The notes under the pieces are model-generated. The model did no database searches and was not told the origin of the DNA. It was given only the letters and a program-made list of their open reading frames with translations. From Sutcliffiella horikoshii (GTDB lineage: Bacteria; Bacillota; Bacilli; Bacillales; Bacillaceae_I), in the NCBI RefSeq assembly GCF_021991925.1, contig NZ_RXZI01000015.1, forward strand, positions 1 to 32,738: 32,738 nucleotides of DNA, written 5' to 3'. This document shows, piece after piece, positions 1-8,698 of this stretch; within the stretch, counting starts at the first letter, position 1, and each line of letters begins with the position of its first letter. Made by a program: the position numbers and the translations under genes.

Positions 1-77
1 ATCAGGTAGATAGGTTCGAGGTGGAAGCATGGCGACATGTGGAGCTGACGAATACTAATCGATCGAGGACTTAACCC
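1..77 (+). rRNA. 23S ribosomal RNA, 3' end (partial)
   Basis: The first bases match the conserved 3' end of Bacillus 23S rRNA, ending near GAGGACTTAACC. The gene starts outside the window. A 5S gene and tRNAs follow, the usual tail of a Bacillus rRNA operon. The exact mature 3' end is approximate. Confidence 0.93.
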
Positions 78-201
78 AACAATAAGTAAATGTATGAACG
101 ATAGGAATTTCTTGATATGAACACATTATCTAGTTTTGAAGGAACAAGAAAGTTGAAAAACTTCTTGATTTTTCTTCCTAGTTATATTACAATAGTATAT
201 G

Positions 202-317
202 TCTGGTAATGATGGCGAAGAGGTCACACCCGTTCCCATACCGAACACGGAAGTTAAGCTCTTCAGCGCCGATGGTAGTTGGGGGATCTCCCCCTGTGAG
301 AGTAGGACGTTGCCAGG
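202..317 (+). rRNA. 5S ribosomal RNA
   Basis: About 116 nt matching Bacillus 5S rRNA, including the conserved core CGAAGAGGTCACACCCG and GAGAGTAGGACG. The ends TCTGG and CCAGG pair to close helix I. It lies about 125 nt after 23S, as usual in a Bacillaceae rrn operon. The boundaries are good to a few bases. Confidence 0.96.
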
Positions 318-350
318 CAAGTGCTTTTGTAAAATAGCATATATTATTGT

Positions 351-427
<77 letters not shown>

Positions 428-432
428 AATAA

Positions 433-508
433 GGTCCCGTGGTGTAGCGGTTAACATGCCTGCCTGTCACGCAGGAGATCGCCGGTTCGATCCCGGTCGG
501 GACCGCCA
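433..508 (+). tRNA. tRNA-Asp (GTC)
   Basis: A 76-nt cloverleaf with acceptor GGTCCCG/CGGGACC, anticodon loop CTGTCAC (anticodon GTC), T-loop GGTTCGATCCC and encoded CCA. It is the last gene of the rRNA-tRNA operon in this window, five bases after tRNA-fMet. Confidence 0.97.
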
Positions 509-520
509 TTCTTTTAAAAT

Positions 521-548
521 GCGAAACTAGGTTTCGTTATTTTTTTTG
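521..548 (+). terminator. Rho-independent terminator of the rRNA-tRNA operon
   Basis: A GCGAAAC/GTTTCGT hairpin with a three-base loop is followed by a run of eight T. It sits directly after tRNA-Asp and is the likely end of the rrn operon. Confidence 0.85.
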
Positions 549-660
549 TCTTTTTTTAGACTTGTTGAGGATTGAACTCCTTATATTTGCACTTGTGATG
601 GTTCTAAACATCCTCAATAACGACTAAATCCCTTATCTTTACGCTTGCAGTAACTGCCCC

Positions 661-686
661 ATTACCATAACTAATTACCATAACTA
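661..686. repeat. Two tandem copies of a 13-bp unit
   Basis: ATTACCATAACTA occurs twice head to tail. It lies in the 271-bp gap between the rRNA operon terminator and the lipoprotein gene, in which I see no gene. Confidence 0.7.
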
Positions 687-819
687 ATTCCAAACCCTCT
701 CCAAATAAGAAGCTCCGTAAATACCTGACTCCTTCTCATCAAAAGTTCCTTCCATTCCTCAAAACAAAAAAAGAACGAGCCCCCTTATCCGAGGACCCAT
801 TCCTTCTGCCTACTACCTA

Positions 820-1743
820 TCAATTATAATTCGCTTTATGTGCTTCAAGAATTTCTTCAGAACTTGCGGCTGTCCAATCTTCAATGGATGCACCCTCATT
901 TGCGTCTACATAGGACTTAACCATTTTATAGCTTTCGCTGTATCCATATTGGTTAGGCAGGCCGTTTCTTCCGCCTTTGAAGATTTCTTGTGTCTTTTTA
1001 TCATCTTCTTTTTCCAATTCCCCTTCAATTCTTGACCATAGATCTTTGTTGAACGATTCATCTACAGGTGCTGCGTTAATGTTAGGGTACACAAGCTTTT
1101 GGAACATAGTTCCTTTTCCTTCGATTACAAGGTTATCCAAAACGGTGAAGGTTTCGCCGTTATAGTGGTTATCCACCCAGTAGCTGTGGTGATACTTGTT
1201 AGCTACCCCTGCTTTAAGGATGTTGTCTGTCGTATTGCGGTCATAGAAAACAACAATTTGGCCTACACCTGCAGTGACAAAGGTTGCTTGTGCGTTGTTG
1301 TCGGTCGGGAATACACATACAGTGGTTTTGCTACCTTCTAGTGGAAGCTCTTTGGACGATTTTGTTAAAGAGTCTTTGATGGCAGCATTGATCTTGCGAG
1401 CGTCCATTCTCTTTAGGTTATCCTGAACAGCGATTCTGTTCTTTGGTGGAGCAAGAACATAGTCTGTCATCTGTTCAAACTCTCCGCCTTTGTAACATCT
1501 ATCCGCAACCTCGTCAAGGATGCTTGAAGTGTACAGTGCAGTTGCTTCTTCCCCTTTAAGTCCTTCTGCATAAAATGCTTCATACAACTGGTACACGTGA
1601 ATAATCTCAAATTCTTGTCCATCTTTTTCAAAGGTGTACTCTAAGCCTATTGCCTCTTCGGCTTCGGCTTCTACTCCTCCGTTGTTACAACCTGTTAATG
1701 CTAAAGCCAAGATGAGAAAAAAGAAAAAACTAGTAAAGCGCAT
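820..1743 (-). CDS. Lipoprotein with a degenerate DUF2268 (YjaZ-like) protease domain
   Basis: 307 residues. The N terminus is a lipoprotein signal peptide: a hydrophobic stretch of about 15 residues ends in a lipobox-like LALTGC, so Cys19 is probably lipidated and the protein sits outside the membrane. The rest fits DUF2268, a family of predicted zinc proteases. It has a segment reading GVGQIVVFYD, then a helix where the family carries HEYHH, then VIEGKGTMFQ near residue 210. Here the motif reads NKYHHSYW, so the first His and the catalytic Glu of HExxH are replaced. That suggests an inactive or repurposed domain. The start is set by a strong AGGAGG at the right distance. It stands alone on the minus strand. 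The family assignment is from motif resemblance, so moderate. Confidence 0.75.
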   Translation of the reverse strand: MRFTSFFFFLILALALTGCNNGGVEAEAEEAIGLEYTFEKDGQEFEIIHVYQLYEAFYAEGLKGEEATALYTSSILDEVADRCYKGGEFEQMTDYVLAPPKNRIAVQDNLKRMDARKINAAIKDSLTKSSKELPLEGSKTTVCVFPTDNNAQATFVTAGVGQIVVFYDRNTTDNILKAGVANKYHHSYWVDNHYNGETFTVLDNLVIEGKGTMFQKLVYPNINAAPVDESFNKDLWSRIEGELEKEDDKKTQEIFKGGRNGLPNQYGYSESYKMVKSYVDANEGASIEDWTAASSEEILEAHKANYN

Positions 1744-1870
1744 TGATTTCCCTCCTAAGATAGTATTTGCCCCCTATAGATTATATATCGGCAACCAAGT
1801 TTAAATATTCTATAAATTATGACAAATTCCTTCTTTTTCATTATATTTTTATGGAGGAAATTTTACCCAC

Positions 1871-1895
1871 TAAAAAAGCCACCTCTAGAGGTGGC
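1871..1895 (-). terminator. Terminator of the DUF3243 gene
   Basis: GCCACCTCTAGAGGTGGC is an 18-base perfect palindrome followed, in the minus direction, by six T. It ends transcription of the gene at 1945-2262. Confidence 0.85.
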
Positions 1896-1944
1896 AGGAT
1901 ATTTAAAATAGGTTTTATCCAATTGTAGGGTGTATTTACTACGA

Positions 1945-2262
1945 TTAATCTACTAGTTTGACTAGCATATGCGCAAGTTTGTGACGCTCGTCTTTGTCCC
2001 CGACTTTCCATAGTTCCTGAAGAAGCTTTTCTTCACTGTTTCTTGGGTCCTCATGCTTCGCTAGGTAATCTGCTACTTTTTCAGCTGCAACAGCAAGCTG
2101 TTCTTCGCCTAAGCCTACTTTTTTCCCTTTGGACACTTTTTCACTTAAATAGCTCTTGAAGGTATCGAAGTCGGCTAGGATCTGCTCTTTTTTGCTTGGG
2201 TCCATGTTTTCTACTTTACGTTCCACTCTGTCTTCTGTAGCTTGACGATCTGTGTATGCCAT
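1945..2262 (-). CDS. DUF3243 family protein (YmfJ-like)
   Basis: 105 residues, small and charged, with no signal peptide or membrane segment. It fits DUF3243: an N-terminal segment, then DFDTFKSYLSEKVSKGKKVGLG, then AAEKVADYLAKHEDPRN, and the C-terminal ELWKVGDKDERHKLAHMLVKLV that is typical of the family. No biochemical function is known to me. The ATG at 2262 (MAYTDRQ) is preferred because AGAGGAGG lies just upstream. A longer in-frame form would run through this RBS. An out-of-frame ATG five bases upstream is also near the RBS but gives no product. It is divergent from thiL. Confidence 0.85.
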   Translation of the reverse strand: MAYTDRQATEDRVERKVENMDPSKKEQILADFDTFKSYLSEKVSKGKKVGLGEEQLAVAAEKVADYLAKHEDPRNSEEKLLQELWKVGDKDERHKLAHMLVKLVD

Positions 2263-2419
2263 TTCATTTATTCCTCCTCTGAATTTAAGCGTTCTCTTGT
2301 CCATATCCTTTTTATGGGAGTGTTAAACCTTATAAAGCATATCTTGCAGAATTATTTTCTTTATAGTGTCCCTTTCGCTATAATAGTGGGTAGCAGTCGG
2401 AAGCAAAGGAGTGAAGAGA

Positions 2420-3400
2420 TTGTCCATTTCAGATGAGTTTGCTTTTATAAAAGATATTCAGCCAAGCAGATTGTTCCATGAAGAGATGGTGGTTGGGATT
2501 GGCGATGATGCGGCAATAGTCTCTATAGAGGATGGGTATGAGAAAATCGTGTGCGTGGATACGATGGTGGAGGATGTTCATTTTACTAGACAGACAATGA
2601 AGCCTTTTGATATCGGATTCAAGGCACTTGCCGCAAACATCAGTGATGTGGCAGCGATGGGTGGATACCCGCTGTATTATCTCGTTTCCATCACGATCCC
2701 GAAAAGCTGGAAACCCGAAGAGCTGAAGGAAATCTATGACGGCATGAAGCAGCTTGGTGATCAATATAAAATGGATTTGATCGGTGGAGACACGACTTCC
2801 GGCAAAACGATGGTGTTAAGTGTTTTTGTTATCGGGAAAGTGGAGGCTGGGAAAAGGCTGCTCCGTTCTAATGCAAAGGAAGGCGATATGGTGTTTGTCT
2901 CCGGTTCTTTGGGAGATTCGGCTGGTGGGTTGGATATCCTTTTACATAACGAAAACGAATCGGCTGCGTATCAAACATTAGTAACGAAGCATCAACAGCC
3001 AAAGCCTCAGGTGGAATTGGGAAGGATCTTGAGCGGCTATGAGCGTGTTTCCCTAAATGATGTGAGTGACGGCTTGGCAAGTGAGCTTCTCGAGATTGCA
3101 GAAGCCAGCCAGGTAGATATATTGATAAATAAGGAAACAATACCTATAAGTGATGATTTACGGAACTATGATGGTGACAAGGCCTTCGGTTGGGCCATGA
3201 CTGGCGGGGAAGATTTTGAGTTGGTAGGATCCATTCCTGCGACTGATTGGGATTCCTTGCAGGAGAAATGCATGGCATCCGGTATATCGATCAGCAAAAT
3301 CGGTTCTGTCCGAGGTGGTCAGGGACAAGTATTCCTTCAGACGGATGAAGGGCTGCAGAAGCTGAAAAAAGAAGGATATAATCATTTTAATAGAAGTTAG
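2420..3400 (+). CDS. thiL: Thiamine-monophosphate kinase
   Basis: About 326 residues. ThiL phosphorylates thiamine monophosphate with ATP to give thiamine diphosphate, the last step of the pathway. Family marks are GIGDDAAIV near the N terminus, the Asp-rich VCVDTMVEDVHF, the glycine-rich loop DLIGGDTTS, SLNDVSDGLASELLEIAE and MTGGEDFEL near the C terminus. These are the ATP- and metal-binding motifs of the PurM-like kinase fold. I prefer a TTG start at 2420, which leaves AAGGAGTG seven bases upstream. The in-frame GTG at 2411 would overlap that RBS. It leads the thiL-tsaE-tsaB-rimI-tsaD cluster as in B. subtilis, with a TATAAT-like -10 near 2379. Confidence 0.95.
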   Translation: MSISDEFAFIKDIQPSRLFHEEMVVGIGDDAAIVSIEDGYEKIVCVDTMVEDVHFTRQTMKPFDIGFKALAANISDVAAMGGYPLYYLVSITIPKSWKPEELKEIYDGMKQLGDQYKMDLIGGDTTSGKTMVLSVFVIGKVEAGKRLLRSNAKEGDMVFVSGSLGDSAGGLDILLHNENESAAYQTLVTKHQQPKPQVELGRILSGYERVSLNDVSDGLASELLEIAEASQVDILINKETIPISDDLRNYDGDKAFGWAMTGGEDFELVGSIPATDWDSLQEKCMASGISISKIGSVRGGQGQVFLQTDEGLQKLKKEGYNHFNRS

Positions 3401-3412
3401 GAGTAGGATGAT

Positions 3413-3868
3413 ATGTTGCAAGTGGAGCTTATGACACATTCTGCCGAGGAGACGATGGCAAAGTCCGAGGCGCTTGGAAAATTGATGAGAGGCGGCGAGG
3501 TCCTGCTGTTGGAAGGTGATCTTGGCGCAGGGAAGACCACTTTTACAAAAGGGTTGGCAAAAGGACTTGAGATCAAGAGGAATGTGAACAGTCCAACCTT
3601 TACCATCATCAAGGAATACCAAGGGCGCCTCCCGCTCTACCATATGGATGTGTACCGCTTGGCTGACAGTGAAGAGGATCTTGGATTTGATGATTATTTT
3701 GAAGGAGAAGGTGTGACGGTGGTGGAATGGGCACACCTGATCGAAGAATTTTTACCGAATGAGCGGTTGGAAATCTATATCTATCACCATGGGGACGAGG
3801 AACGGAAGCTCGTGCTCACGCCAAAAGGGGAAAGATATGAAGCTATCTGTAAGGAGTTAATGGAATGA
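3413..3868 (+). CDS. tsaE: tRNA t6A biosynthesis ATPase TsaE
   Basis: 151 residues. TsaE is the ATPase that works with TsaB and TsaD to transfer the threonylcarbamoyl group onto A37 of ANN-reading tRNAs. The P-loop is GDLGAGKTTFTKG near residue 40. NSPTFTIIKEY and the downstream VYRLADSEEDLGFDDYF are family signatures, and VVEWAHLIEEFLP is the conserved C-terminal stretch. It starts 12 bases after thiL with a TAGGAG-type RBS. Its stop overlaps the tsaB start (ATGA), which indicates translational coupling. Length is normal for the family. Confidence 0.96.
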   Translation: MLQVELMTHSAEETMAKSEALGKLMRGGEVLLLEGDLGAGKTTFTKGLAKGLEIKRNVNSPTFTIIKEYQGRLPLYHMDVYRLADSEEDLGFDDYFEGEGVTVVEWAHLIEEFLPNERLEIYIYHHGDEERKLVLTPKGERYEAICKELME

Positions 3869-4560
3869 CGAAAGTATTAGCGATTGATACATCTACCTAT
3901 GTGCTGGGGGTAGCTATTGTCGAGGAAGACAAAGTAATCGGGGAACTGGTGACAAATGTGAAAAAAAATCACTCGCTGCGTGCGATGCCTGCAGTCGAGA
4001 AGCTTATGCAGGATTGTGAGGTAGCTCCTTCTGATCTTGAGCGGATTGTGGTGGGAAAAGGCCCAGGCTCTTATACGGGAGTCAGGATCGGTGTGACGCT
4101 TGCGAAGACGCTTGCGTGGTCGTTGAAGATTCCGCTTGTTGGGATTTCCAGCTTGGAGCTTGTGGCAGCGAATGGCCGTTATTTTCAAGGAAGTATCTGC
4201 GCCTTACAGGATGCTAGACGTGGTCAGGTGTACACGGGGCTTTATCGTTTCCAAGGGGACGAGCTCGTTACACAGATAGAAGACGTCAACATCCTGATGG
4301 TAGACTGGCTGCATGCATTAAAAGAAAGACAGGAGCCGGTATTGTTCATCGGAAATGATGTGCACCTCCATAAGGAAACCATCATAGAGTACCTTGGGGA
4401 ACTGGCGCATTTTGCACAGGTCAGCGAACATAACCCGAGACCAAGTGAGCTGGCTTTCCTTGGCTTGAAAAGGGAGGCGGAAGACGCCCATTCCTTCGTG
4501 CCGAATTATACAAGGCTTGCAGAAGCAGAGGCGAAATGGCTGGAAAGTAAAGAAAAATAG
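3865..4560 (+). CDS. tsaB: tRNA t6A biosynthesis protein TsaB
   Basis: 231 residues. TsaB is the Kae1-like partner that dimerises with TsaD in the bacterial t6A complex. It starts VLAIDTSTYVLGVAIVE, an ASKHA-fold phosphate-1 motif, and carries KNHSLRAMPAVEKLM and the family stretch VGKGPGSYTGVRIGVTLAKTLA near residues 62-82. The C-terminal half is short and variable, as expected. It overlaps tsaE by four bases and is followed at once by rimI. Confidence 0.95.
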   Translation: MTKVLAIDTSTYVLGVAIVEEDKVIGELVTNVKKNHSLRAMPAVEKLMQDCEVAPSDLERIVVGKGPGSYTGVRIGVTLAKTLAWSLKIPLVGISSLELVAANGRYFQGSICALQDARRGQVYTGLYRFQGDELVTQIEDVNILMVDWLHALKERQEPVLFIGNDVHLHKETIIEYLGELAHFAQVSEHNPRPSELAFLGLKREAEDAHSFVPNYTRLAEAEAKWLESKEK

Positions 4561-4569
4561 GTGAGCGGA

Positions 4570-5019
4570 ATGAATACTATGATAGGAATATCACGAATGA
4601 CGGTTTATGATATAGAAGGCGTTCACCGGGTGGAGCTTAAATCTTTTGCCACACCTTGGACAAAGGATGCCTTCTATTATGAACTGACCAACAACCCCTA
4701 TGCCCATTATCTCGTGATGAAAGAATACGACCGGGTCATAGGGTATTGCGGGATCTGGATTGTCATGGGGGAAGCGCAAATCACGAACATAGCGGTTGAC
4801 CCAGCATGTCGAGGCAGGAAGCTTGGCGATCTTTTACTAGGAAAAGCTATGGAATATTGTAAAATGGTCGGAGCCACCACCGTTTCGCTTGAAGTGAGGG
4901 TTTCGAATGTAGTGGCGCAAAGGCTCTATCGCAAACACGGCTTCCAAAACGGAGGCATCCGAAAAAAATACTATGTGGATAACAATGAAGATGCACTAGT
5001 AATGTGGGTGAATATATGA
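4570..5019 (+). CDS. rimI: Ribosomal protein S18 N-alpha-acetyltransferase RimI
   Basis: 149 residues, one GNAT domain. RimI uses acetyl-CoA to acetylate the N terminus of ribosomal protein S18, and related bacterial enzymes have broader targets. Motifs seen are [36 protein letters not shown] (the acetyl-CoA pyrophosphate loop R-G-x-x-L-G) and [21 protein letters not shown] take ATG 4570 because AGGTGA lies a few bases upstream. The GTG at 4561, directly after the tsaB stop, would overlap that RBS. Its 3' end overlaps tsaD. Confidence 0.93.
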   Translation: MNTMIGISRMTVYDIEGVHRVELKSFATPWTKDAFYYELTNNPYAHYLVMKEYDRVIGYCGIWIVMGEAQITNIAVDPACRGRKLGDLLLGKAMEYCKMVGATTVSLEVRVSNVVAQRLYRKHGFQNGGIRKKYYVDNNEDALVMWVNI

Positions 5020-6050
5020 AAACAAACGCAGAAAAAGACGAACTAATATTAGGGATCGAAACGAGCTGTGATGAGACGGCGGTAGCGATCATCAAGAACG
5101 GCAAGGAAATTGTGGCAAATATCGTTTCCTCTCAAATAGAGAGCCACCAACGTTTTGGCGGGGTAGTGCCGGAAATCGCTTCCCGCCATCATGTGGAACA
5201 GATGACGGTGGTGTTGGAGGAAGCGCTGGAACAAGGCGGCGTGAATCTGGCAGACATAGATGCGATCGCAGTGACCGAAGGACCTGGGCTTGTGGGGGCA
5301 CTTTTGATTGGTGTGAACGCGGCAAAGGCGGTGGCATTTGCCCACCAGAAGCCACTCGTAGGGGTCCACCACATTGCCGGCCATATCTATGCCAACCAGC
5401 TTGTGGCGGACCTTGACTTCCCGTTGCTTGCGCTCGTCGTGTCAGGCGGGCACACAGAGCTTGTGTACATGAAAGAGCACGGATCCTTTGAAGTAATCGG
5501 GGAAACGCGTGATGACGCCGTAGGAGAAGCCTATGACAAGGTGGCGCGCACGCTTCAGTTGCCATATCCAGGCGGCCCTCACATCGATCGTATGGCGGCG
5601 GAGGGGACGCCTTCTATCAAGCTGCCAAGAGCGTGGCTCGAAGAAGACTCCTATGATTTCAGTTTTTCAGGCTTGAAGTCAGCAGTGATCAACACCCTCC
5701 ACAATGCCAAGCAAAAGGGGGAAGAAATCATCCCTGAGGATCTTGCGGCTAGCTTCCAAGCGAGCGTGATTGAGGTGCTGGTTGGAAAGACGATCCGCGC
5801 GATGAAGGAATATGGCGTGAATCAGGTGTTGCTTGCAGGCGGGGTTGCGGCGAACAAGGGACTGCGTACTGCCCTGCAGGATGCTGTGGATAAAGAAGGG
5901 AAGAACCTGGTGATTCCTCCACTATCCCTGTGTACAGACAACGCTGCCATGATAGCAACGGCAGGAAGTGTGATGTATAGACTAGGAAAGCGATCTGGAA
6001 TGGACCTGAATGCCAATCCAGGATTGGATATCGAGAAGCCTTTTAACTGA
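5016..6050 (+). CDS. tsaD: tRNA N6-adenosine threonylcarbamoyltransferase TsaD
   Basis: 344 residues. TsaD transfers threonylcarbamoyl from its adenylate to A37 of tRNA. The ASKHA fold is clear: [14 protein letters not shown] at the N terminus, the metal-ligand motif [14 protein letters not shown] near 110, [38 protein letters not shown], and [13 protein letters not shown] near 272. Key His residues of the HHxxGH iron site are present. The start at ATG 5016 overlaps the rimI stop by four bases. An in-frame ATG at 5004 is possible. It is the last gene of the cluster and is followed by a terminator. Confidence 0.97.
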   Translation: MKTNAEKDELILGIETSCDETAVAIIKNGKEIVANIVSSQIESHQRFGGVVPEIASRHHVEQMTVVLEEALEQGGVNLADIDAIAVTEGPGLVGALLIGVNAAKAVAFAHQKPLVGVHHIAGHIYANQLVADLDFPLLALVVSGGHTELVYMKEHGSFEVIGETRDDAVGEAYDKVARTLQLPYPGGPHIDRMAAEGTPSIKLPRAWLEEDSYDFSFSGLKSAVINTLHNAKQKGEEIIPEDLAASFQASVIEVLVGKTIRAMKEYGVNQVLLAGGVAANKGLRTALQDAVDKEGKNLVIPPLSLCTDNAAMIATAGSVMYRLGKRSGMDLNANPGLDIEKPFN

Positions 6051-6080
6051 CTTTGTGCAGTTGGAAGGCTTTTTTCTTTT
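6036..6080 (+). terminator. Terminator after tsaD
   Basis: AAGCCTTTTAACTG pairs with CAGTTGGAAGGCTT, followed by six T. The left arm overlaps the tsaD stop codon, so it ends the thiL-tsaD transcript. Confidence 0.88.
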
Positions 6081-6125
6081 GTGTACTTACGGGAGATTGG
6101 AAAGGTTTTCATAAGGAGAGGGGTG

Positions 6126-6299
6126 TTATCCACACTTCTGTGGATTAAATGTGGATATATACCCAAATATCCACTAAAATAAACCTCCTAAATGTGAATA
6201 AAAAATGTGGATAACTTTGTGTGATTTTGTGGATAGTGTGAATAATTATCTTGATAACTTATAAAACAAGGGTGGATATGTGTATAAACCTGTGGGTAA
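6126..6299. promoter_or_regulatory. DnaA-box cluster
   Basis: Two perfect DnaA boxes (TTATCCACA) occur at 6126-6134 (+) and 6206-6214 (-). At least seven boxes with one mismatch, all on the minus strand, lie at 6139, 6150, 6193, 6228, 6237, 6279 and 6291. That is nine or more boxes in about 175 bp with no gene. From memory, B. subtilis has oriC-distal DnaA-box clusters that titrate DnaA, one of them between gcp (tsaD) and ydiF, the same position as here. The rest of the gap up to 6416 shows nothing else I recognise. Confidence 0.85.
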
Positions 6300-6416
6300 G
6301 TAGTGCTAGTCGACAAGCTTCAGCAGGATACCTTTTTTGTTCGACAAAATGCGCGTGATGAGAAAATTGGGATAACTTACGAGGATAATTCCTTTTGGAA
6401 ATATTTAAAAATCCCA

Positions 6417-6445
6417 TTGACTTCCATTCTGTTAACTTATATAGT
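6417..6445 (+). promoter_or_regulatory. Sigma-A-type promoter of the GntR-ABC operon
   Basis: TTGACT and TATAGT are separated by 17 bp, 78 bp before the GTG start. A small inverted repeat TTAC-N4-GTAA (6449-6460) sits where transcription would begin and could be the operator for the YtrA-type repressor. The operator is inference. Confidence 0.65.
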
Positions 6446-6522
6446 TAGTTACATAAGTAATGAACCAAATAACAAAACCCGCTAATATAAAACAACACAA
6501 GTAAACCAAAGTAGGTGAATAC

Positions 6523-6891
6523 GTGGAAATTAATCTTAAAAGTGACATACCCATCTTCCAGCAGGTGGCCGAACTGATCGAGAGCGGCATCTTAGAAGGC
6601 AGTATGCAGGAGGGGGAACGGGTGCCATCCACAAACGAATTTGCGAAATACTATCAGATCAACCCAGCAACAGCAGCCAAGGGAATCAATCAGTTGGTGG
6701 ATCAGGAAATCTTATTTAAGAAAAGAGGGGTCGGAATGTTTGTTGCAGAGGGAGCAAAGAAGATCATCCTTACAAAAAGGAAAGCGGCATTTTTCAAAGA
6801 CTTTATCGTTCCTTTAAAAAAGGAAGCGGGGAAGCTTGGGATCAGTGAAGAGGAATTGACAGACTTTATACGCAAGGGGGAAGGGGAATGA
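6523..6891 (+). CDS. GntR-family regulator, YtrA type
   Basis: 122 residues, the short YtrA subfamily: an N-terminal winged helix-turn-helix (PIFQQVAELIESGILEGSMQEGERVPSTNEFAKYYQINPATAAKGINQLV) and a short C-terminal helical tail instead of a ligand domain. Such proteins usually repress the ABC transporter operon they lead. The start is GTG 6523 with TAGGTGA upstream. Its stop overlaps the ATG of the ABC ATPase gene. The effector is unknown. In this family cell-wall-active antibiotics are frequent signals, but nothing in the sequence shows that here. Confidence 0.9.
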   Translation: MEINLKSDIPIFQQVAELIESGILEGSMQEGERVPSTNEFAKYYQINPATAAKGINQLVDQEILFKKRGVGMFVAEGAKKIILTKRKAAFFKDFIVPLKKEAGKLGISEEELTDFIRKGEGE

Positions 6892-7769
6892 GAGTGGAAC
6901 TGAAGAACGTGTCTAAAAACTTTGGCATGAAAAAAGCAGTGGATGACCTGACGCTTACGCTTGAAGAAAACAAAATCTACGGTCTGCTTGGACGGAATGG
7001 GGCAGGTAAAACCACCTTGATGCAGCTGCTGGCGGGGCATGCCCTCCCTACATCAGGGGAAATCCTCATTAACGGTCAAAATCCATTTAACAACAGACAG
7101 ATCACGAAAGACATTTGCCTGGTAAACGAAAGCAATAACTTCATCAAACGCCTAAAAATCAAGGACATCCTGAAAGTGGCGTCCCTCTTTTACCCCAACT
7201 GGTCCTGGGACACGGCTAATGCGCTGCTCACCACCTTCAACCTGGATCCTTCCCTTAAAACGAAGGGCTTATCAAAGGGGATGGAATCCTCGCTTGGCAT
7301 CATCATCGGGCTTGCCAGCAGGGCGAAAATCACCATCCTGGATGAACCGTATATCGGACTAGATGCAGCGGCCAGGTTTAGATTTTACGAAGTGCTCTTA
7401 GAAGAATATGAGGAATACCCGCGGACCATCATCTTATCCACACATCTGATTGACGAAGTGAGCAACTTATTCGAGGAAGTAATCTTATTGAGGAGCGGGG
7501 AAGTGGTTTTCCACAAGTCCACAGAAGAACTTCTGGCTTCGAGCATAACGGTATCGGGGAAAAGGGAAGCCGTAGATGAGTTCGCACAAGGCAAGCGAGT
7601 GTTGCATGAATCGGTCCTTGCAGGAAGGAAGACCGCGACCTTGTTTGGGGAAAGCTTGACGGTGGAAGAAGCGGCAGCCCATAACCTGGATGCAGATCGC
7701 AGTTCCATTCAACAATTGATGGTGTATATGACAGAAGAAGAGTCAAAAGGAGGCAAACAGTATGCTTAA
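6888..7769 (+). CDS. ABC transporter ATP-binding protein
   Basis: 293 residues, one ABC ATPase domain in the first about 220 residues and a C-terminal tail. Walker A is GRNGAGKTT near residue 36. The signature is variant (LSKGMESSL instead of LSGGQ) and Walker B is ITILDEPYIGLD. The variant signature is typical of YtrB/YhcH-like transporters that go with YtrA-type regulators. It overlaps the regulator by four bases and the permease gene by eight, so the three form one operon. Substrate unknown; export or lipid/antibiotic stress is likely for the class. Confidence 0.92.
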   Translation: MRVELKNVSKNFGMKKAVDDLTLTLEENKIYGLLGRNGAGKTTLMQLLAGHALPTSGEILINGQNPFNNRQITKDICLVNESNNFIKRLKIKDILKVASLFYPNWSWDTANALLTTFNLDPSLKTKGLSKGMESSLGIIIGLASRAKITILDEPYIGLDAAARFRFYEVLLEEYEEYPRTIILSTHLIDEVSNLFEEVILLRSGEVVFHKSTEELLASSITVSGKREAVDEFAQGKRVLHESVLAGRKTATLFGESLTVEEAAAHNLDADRSSIQQLMVYMTEEESKGGKQYA

Positions 7770-8463
7770 CGAAATGAAGGCGGTACTTTATTATTTGGCA
7801 GTGGATATTCGCTACTCGTTCATGGTGTTTTGGTCCATTCTGATTCTCAGTCTGACCGCCATGTTCATCATTGTGCTATCGTTTGAGACGAGGATGATTG
7901 TGACCACTAGCATGGCCATCTACATTTTCTGCGGCATCACAGGCTTTTTGACGACAAAAGAGACCTTTCCTTATTGCATCAAGCTTGGTGCGACGAGAAC
8001 GCAATACTTGCTGAGCGTCCTTGTTTACTGTGCAGCGGTGGCAGCAGTGTTTTCCATCGTCCACGTCATCGTCCAGGGAATCTTCAATAGCCTGGTGCAA
8101 GCAGGGGCAAGCGGGCGATTTTTAACCTACCACACCTTGCAGGCCACAACGCTTGCGAACACATGGTATAACCAATTGCTAGTCGACCTGATCATCTGTT
8201 TCCTATTATTATCTCTTGGCTTCCTTTTAGGCTCTGTTTTCTATCGATTTGGCCTCATCGGAGGATTTGGGACATTGGCAGTTCTGGCGATTCTCGTTAT
8301 CTTGCCAAATACAAGAACCTTTATACTAGATGCATTTGGGAGTATGGAAGGATGGAAGCTAGGGGTTAATTTTCTGATGCTGGTGGGAGTTGCCTTACTG
8401 GCGTACTTGCCGAACTGGGGGATGCTTAGGAAAGCGTCGACGGTGCCTGGGGCGACGAGATAG
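7762..8463 (+). CDS. ABC transporter membrane protein
   Basis: 233 residues with about six hydrophobic segments (near 18-40, 45-65, 85-105, 135-160, 165-185 and 200-220) and no catalytic motif. The gene overlaps the ATPase gene and so encodes the permease partner. The sequence does not match a subfamily that I can name. The operon ends at a bidirectional terminator. Confidence 0.85.
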   Translation: MLNEMKAVLYYLAVDIRYSFMVFWSILILSLTAMFIIVLSFETRMIVTTSMAIYIFCGITGFLTTKETFPYCIKLGATRTQYLLSVLVYCAAVAAVFSIVHVIVQGIFNSLVQAGASGRFLTYHTLQATTLANTWYNQLLVDLIICFLLLSLGFLLGSVFYRFGLIGGFGTLAVLAILVILPNTRTFILDAFGSMEGWKLGVNFLMLVGVALLAYLPNWGMLRKASTVPGATR

Positions 8464-8474
8464 ATATTGCCAAT

Positions 8475-8509
8475 AAAAAGAGGAAAGGGTTTTATCCCCT
8501 TCCTCTTTT
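8475..8509. terminator. Bidirectional terminator between convergent genes
   Basis: AAAAGAGGAAAGGG pairs with CCCCTTCCTCTTTT around a short TTTTAT loop, with A and T runs on both sides. It serves the ABC operon and the minus-strand gene, whose last codons lie inside it. Confidence 0.85.
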
Positions 8510-8680
8510 CTGTTTCTTCTGGAAAAACAAATAATAAATTCCTAGTCCGAGTCCTGCAAAGTTGATAGCCAGCATCACAAAAAAGTAAGCTTCAACCGGG
8601 CCGGTAAAGATATAGTACAAGTATCTAATCGTATTGATAATAATGACAAGCAATAAAATGACTGAAAAAGTCTTATTCAT
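8492..8680 (-). CDS. Small two-helix membrane protein
   Basis: 62 residues with two hydrophobic segments (about 7-26 and 33-53) and a basic C-terminal tail (KKQKRGRG). An AGGGGG RBS precedes the ATG. Its 3' end is embedded in the terminator hairpin. I do not recognise the family. Size and layout resemble many small Bacillus membrane proteins of unknown role. Confidence 0.7.
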   Translation of the reverse strand: MNKTFSVILLLVIIINTIRYLYYIFTGPVEAYFFVMLAINFAGLGLGIYYLFFQKKQKRGRG

Positions 8681-8698
8681 CCAATCCCCCTAGCAAAC

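Noticed and set aside
6303-6485. 60-residue frame (GTG start) between the DnaA boxes and the GntR gene
   Set aside because: No RBS, and it runs over the operon promoter; the hydrophobic end is from AT-rich promoter sequence.
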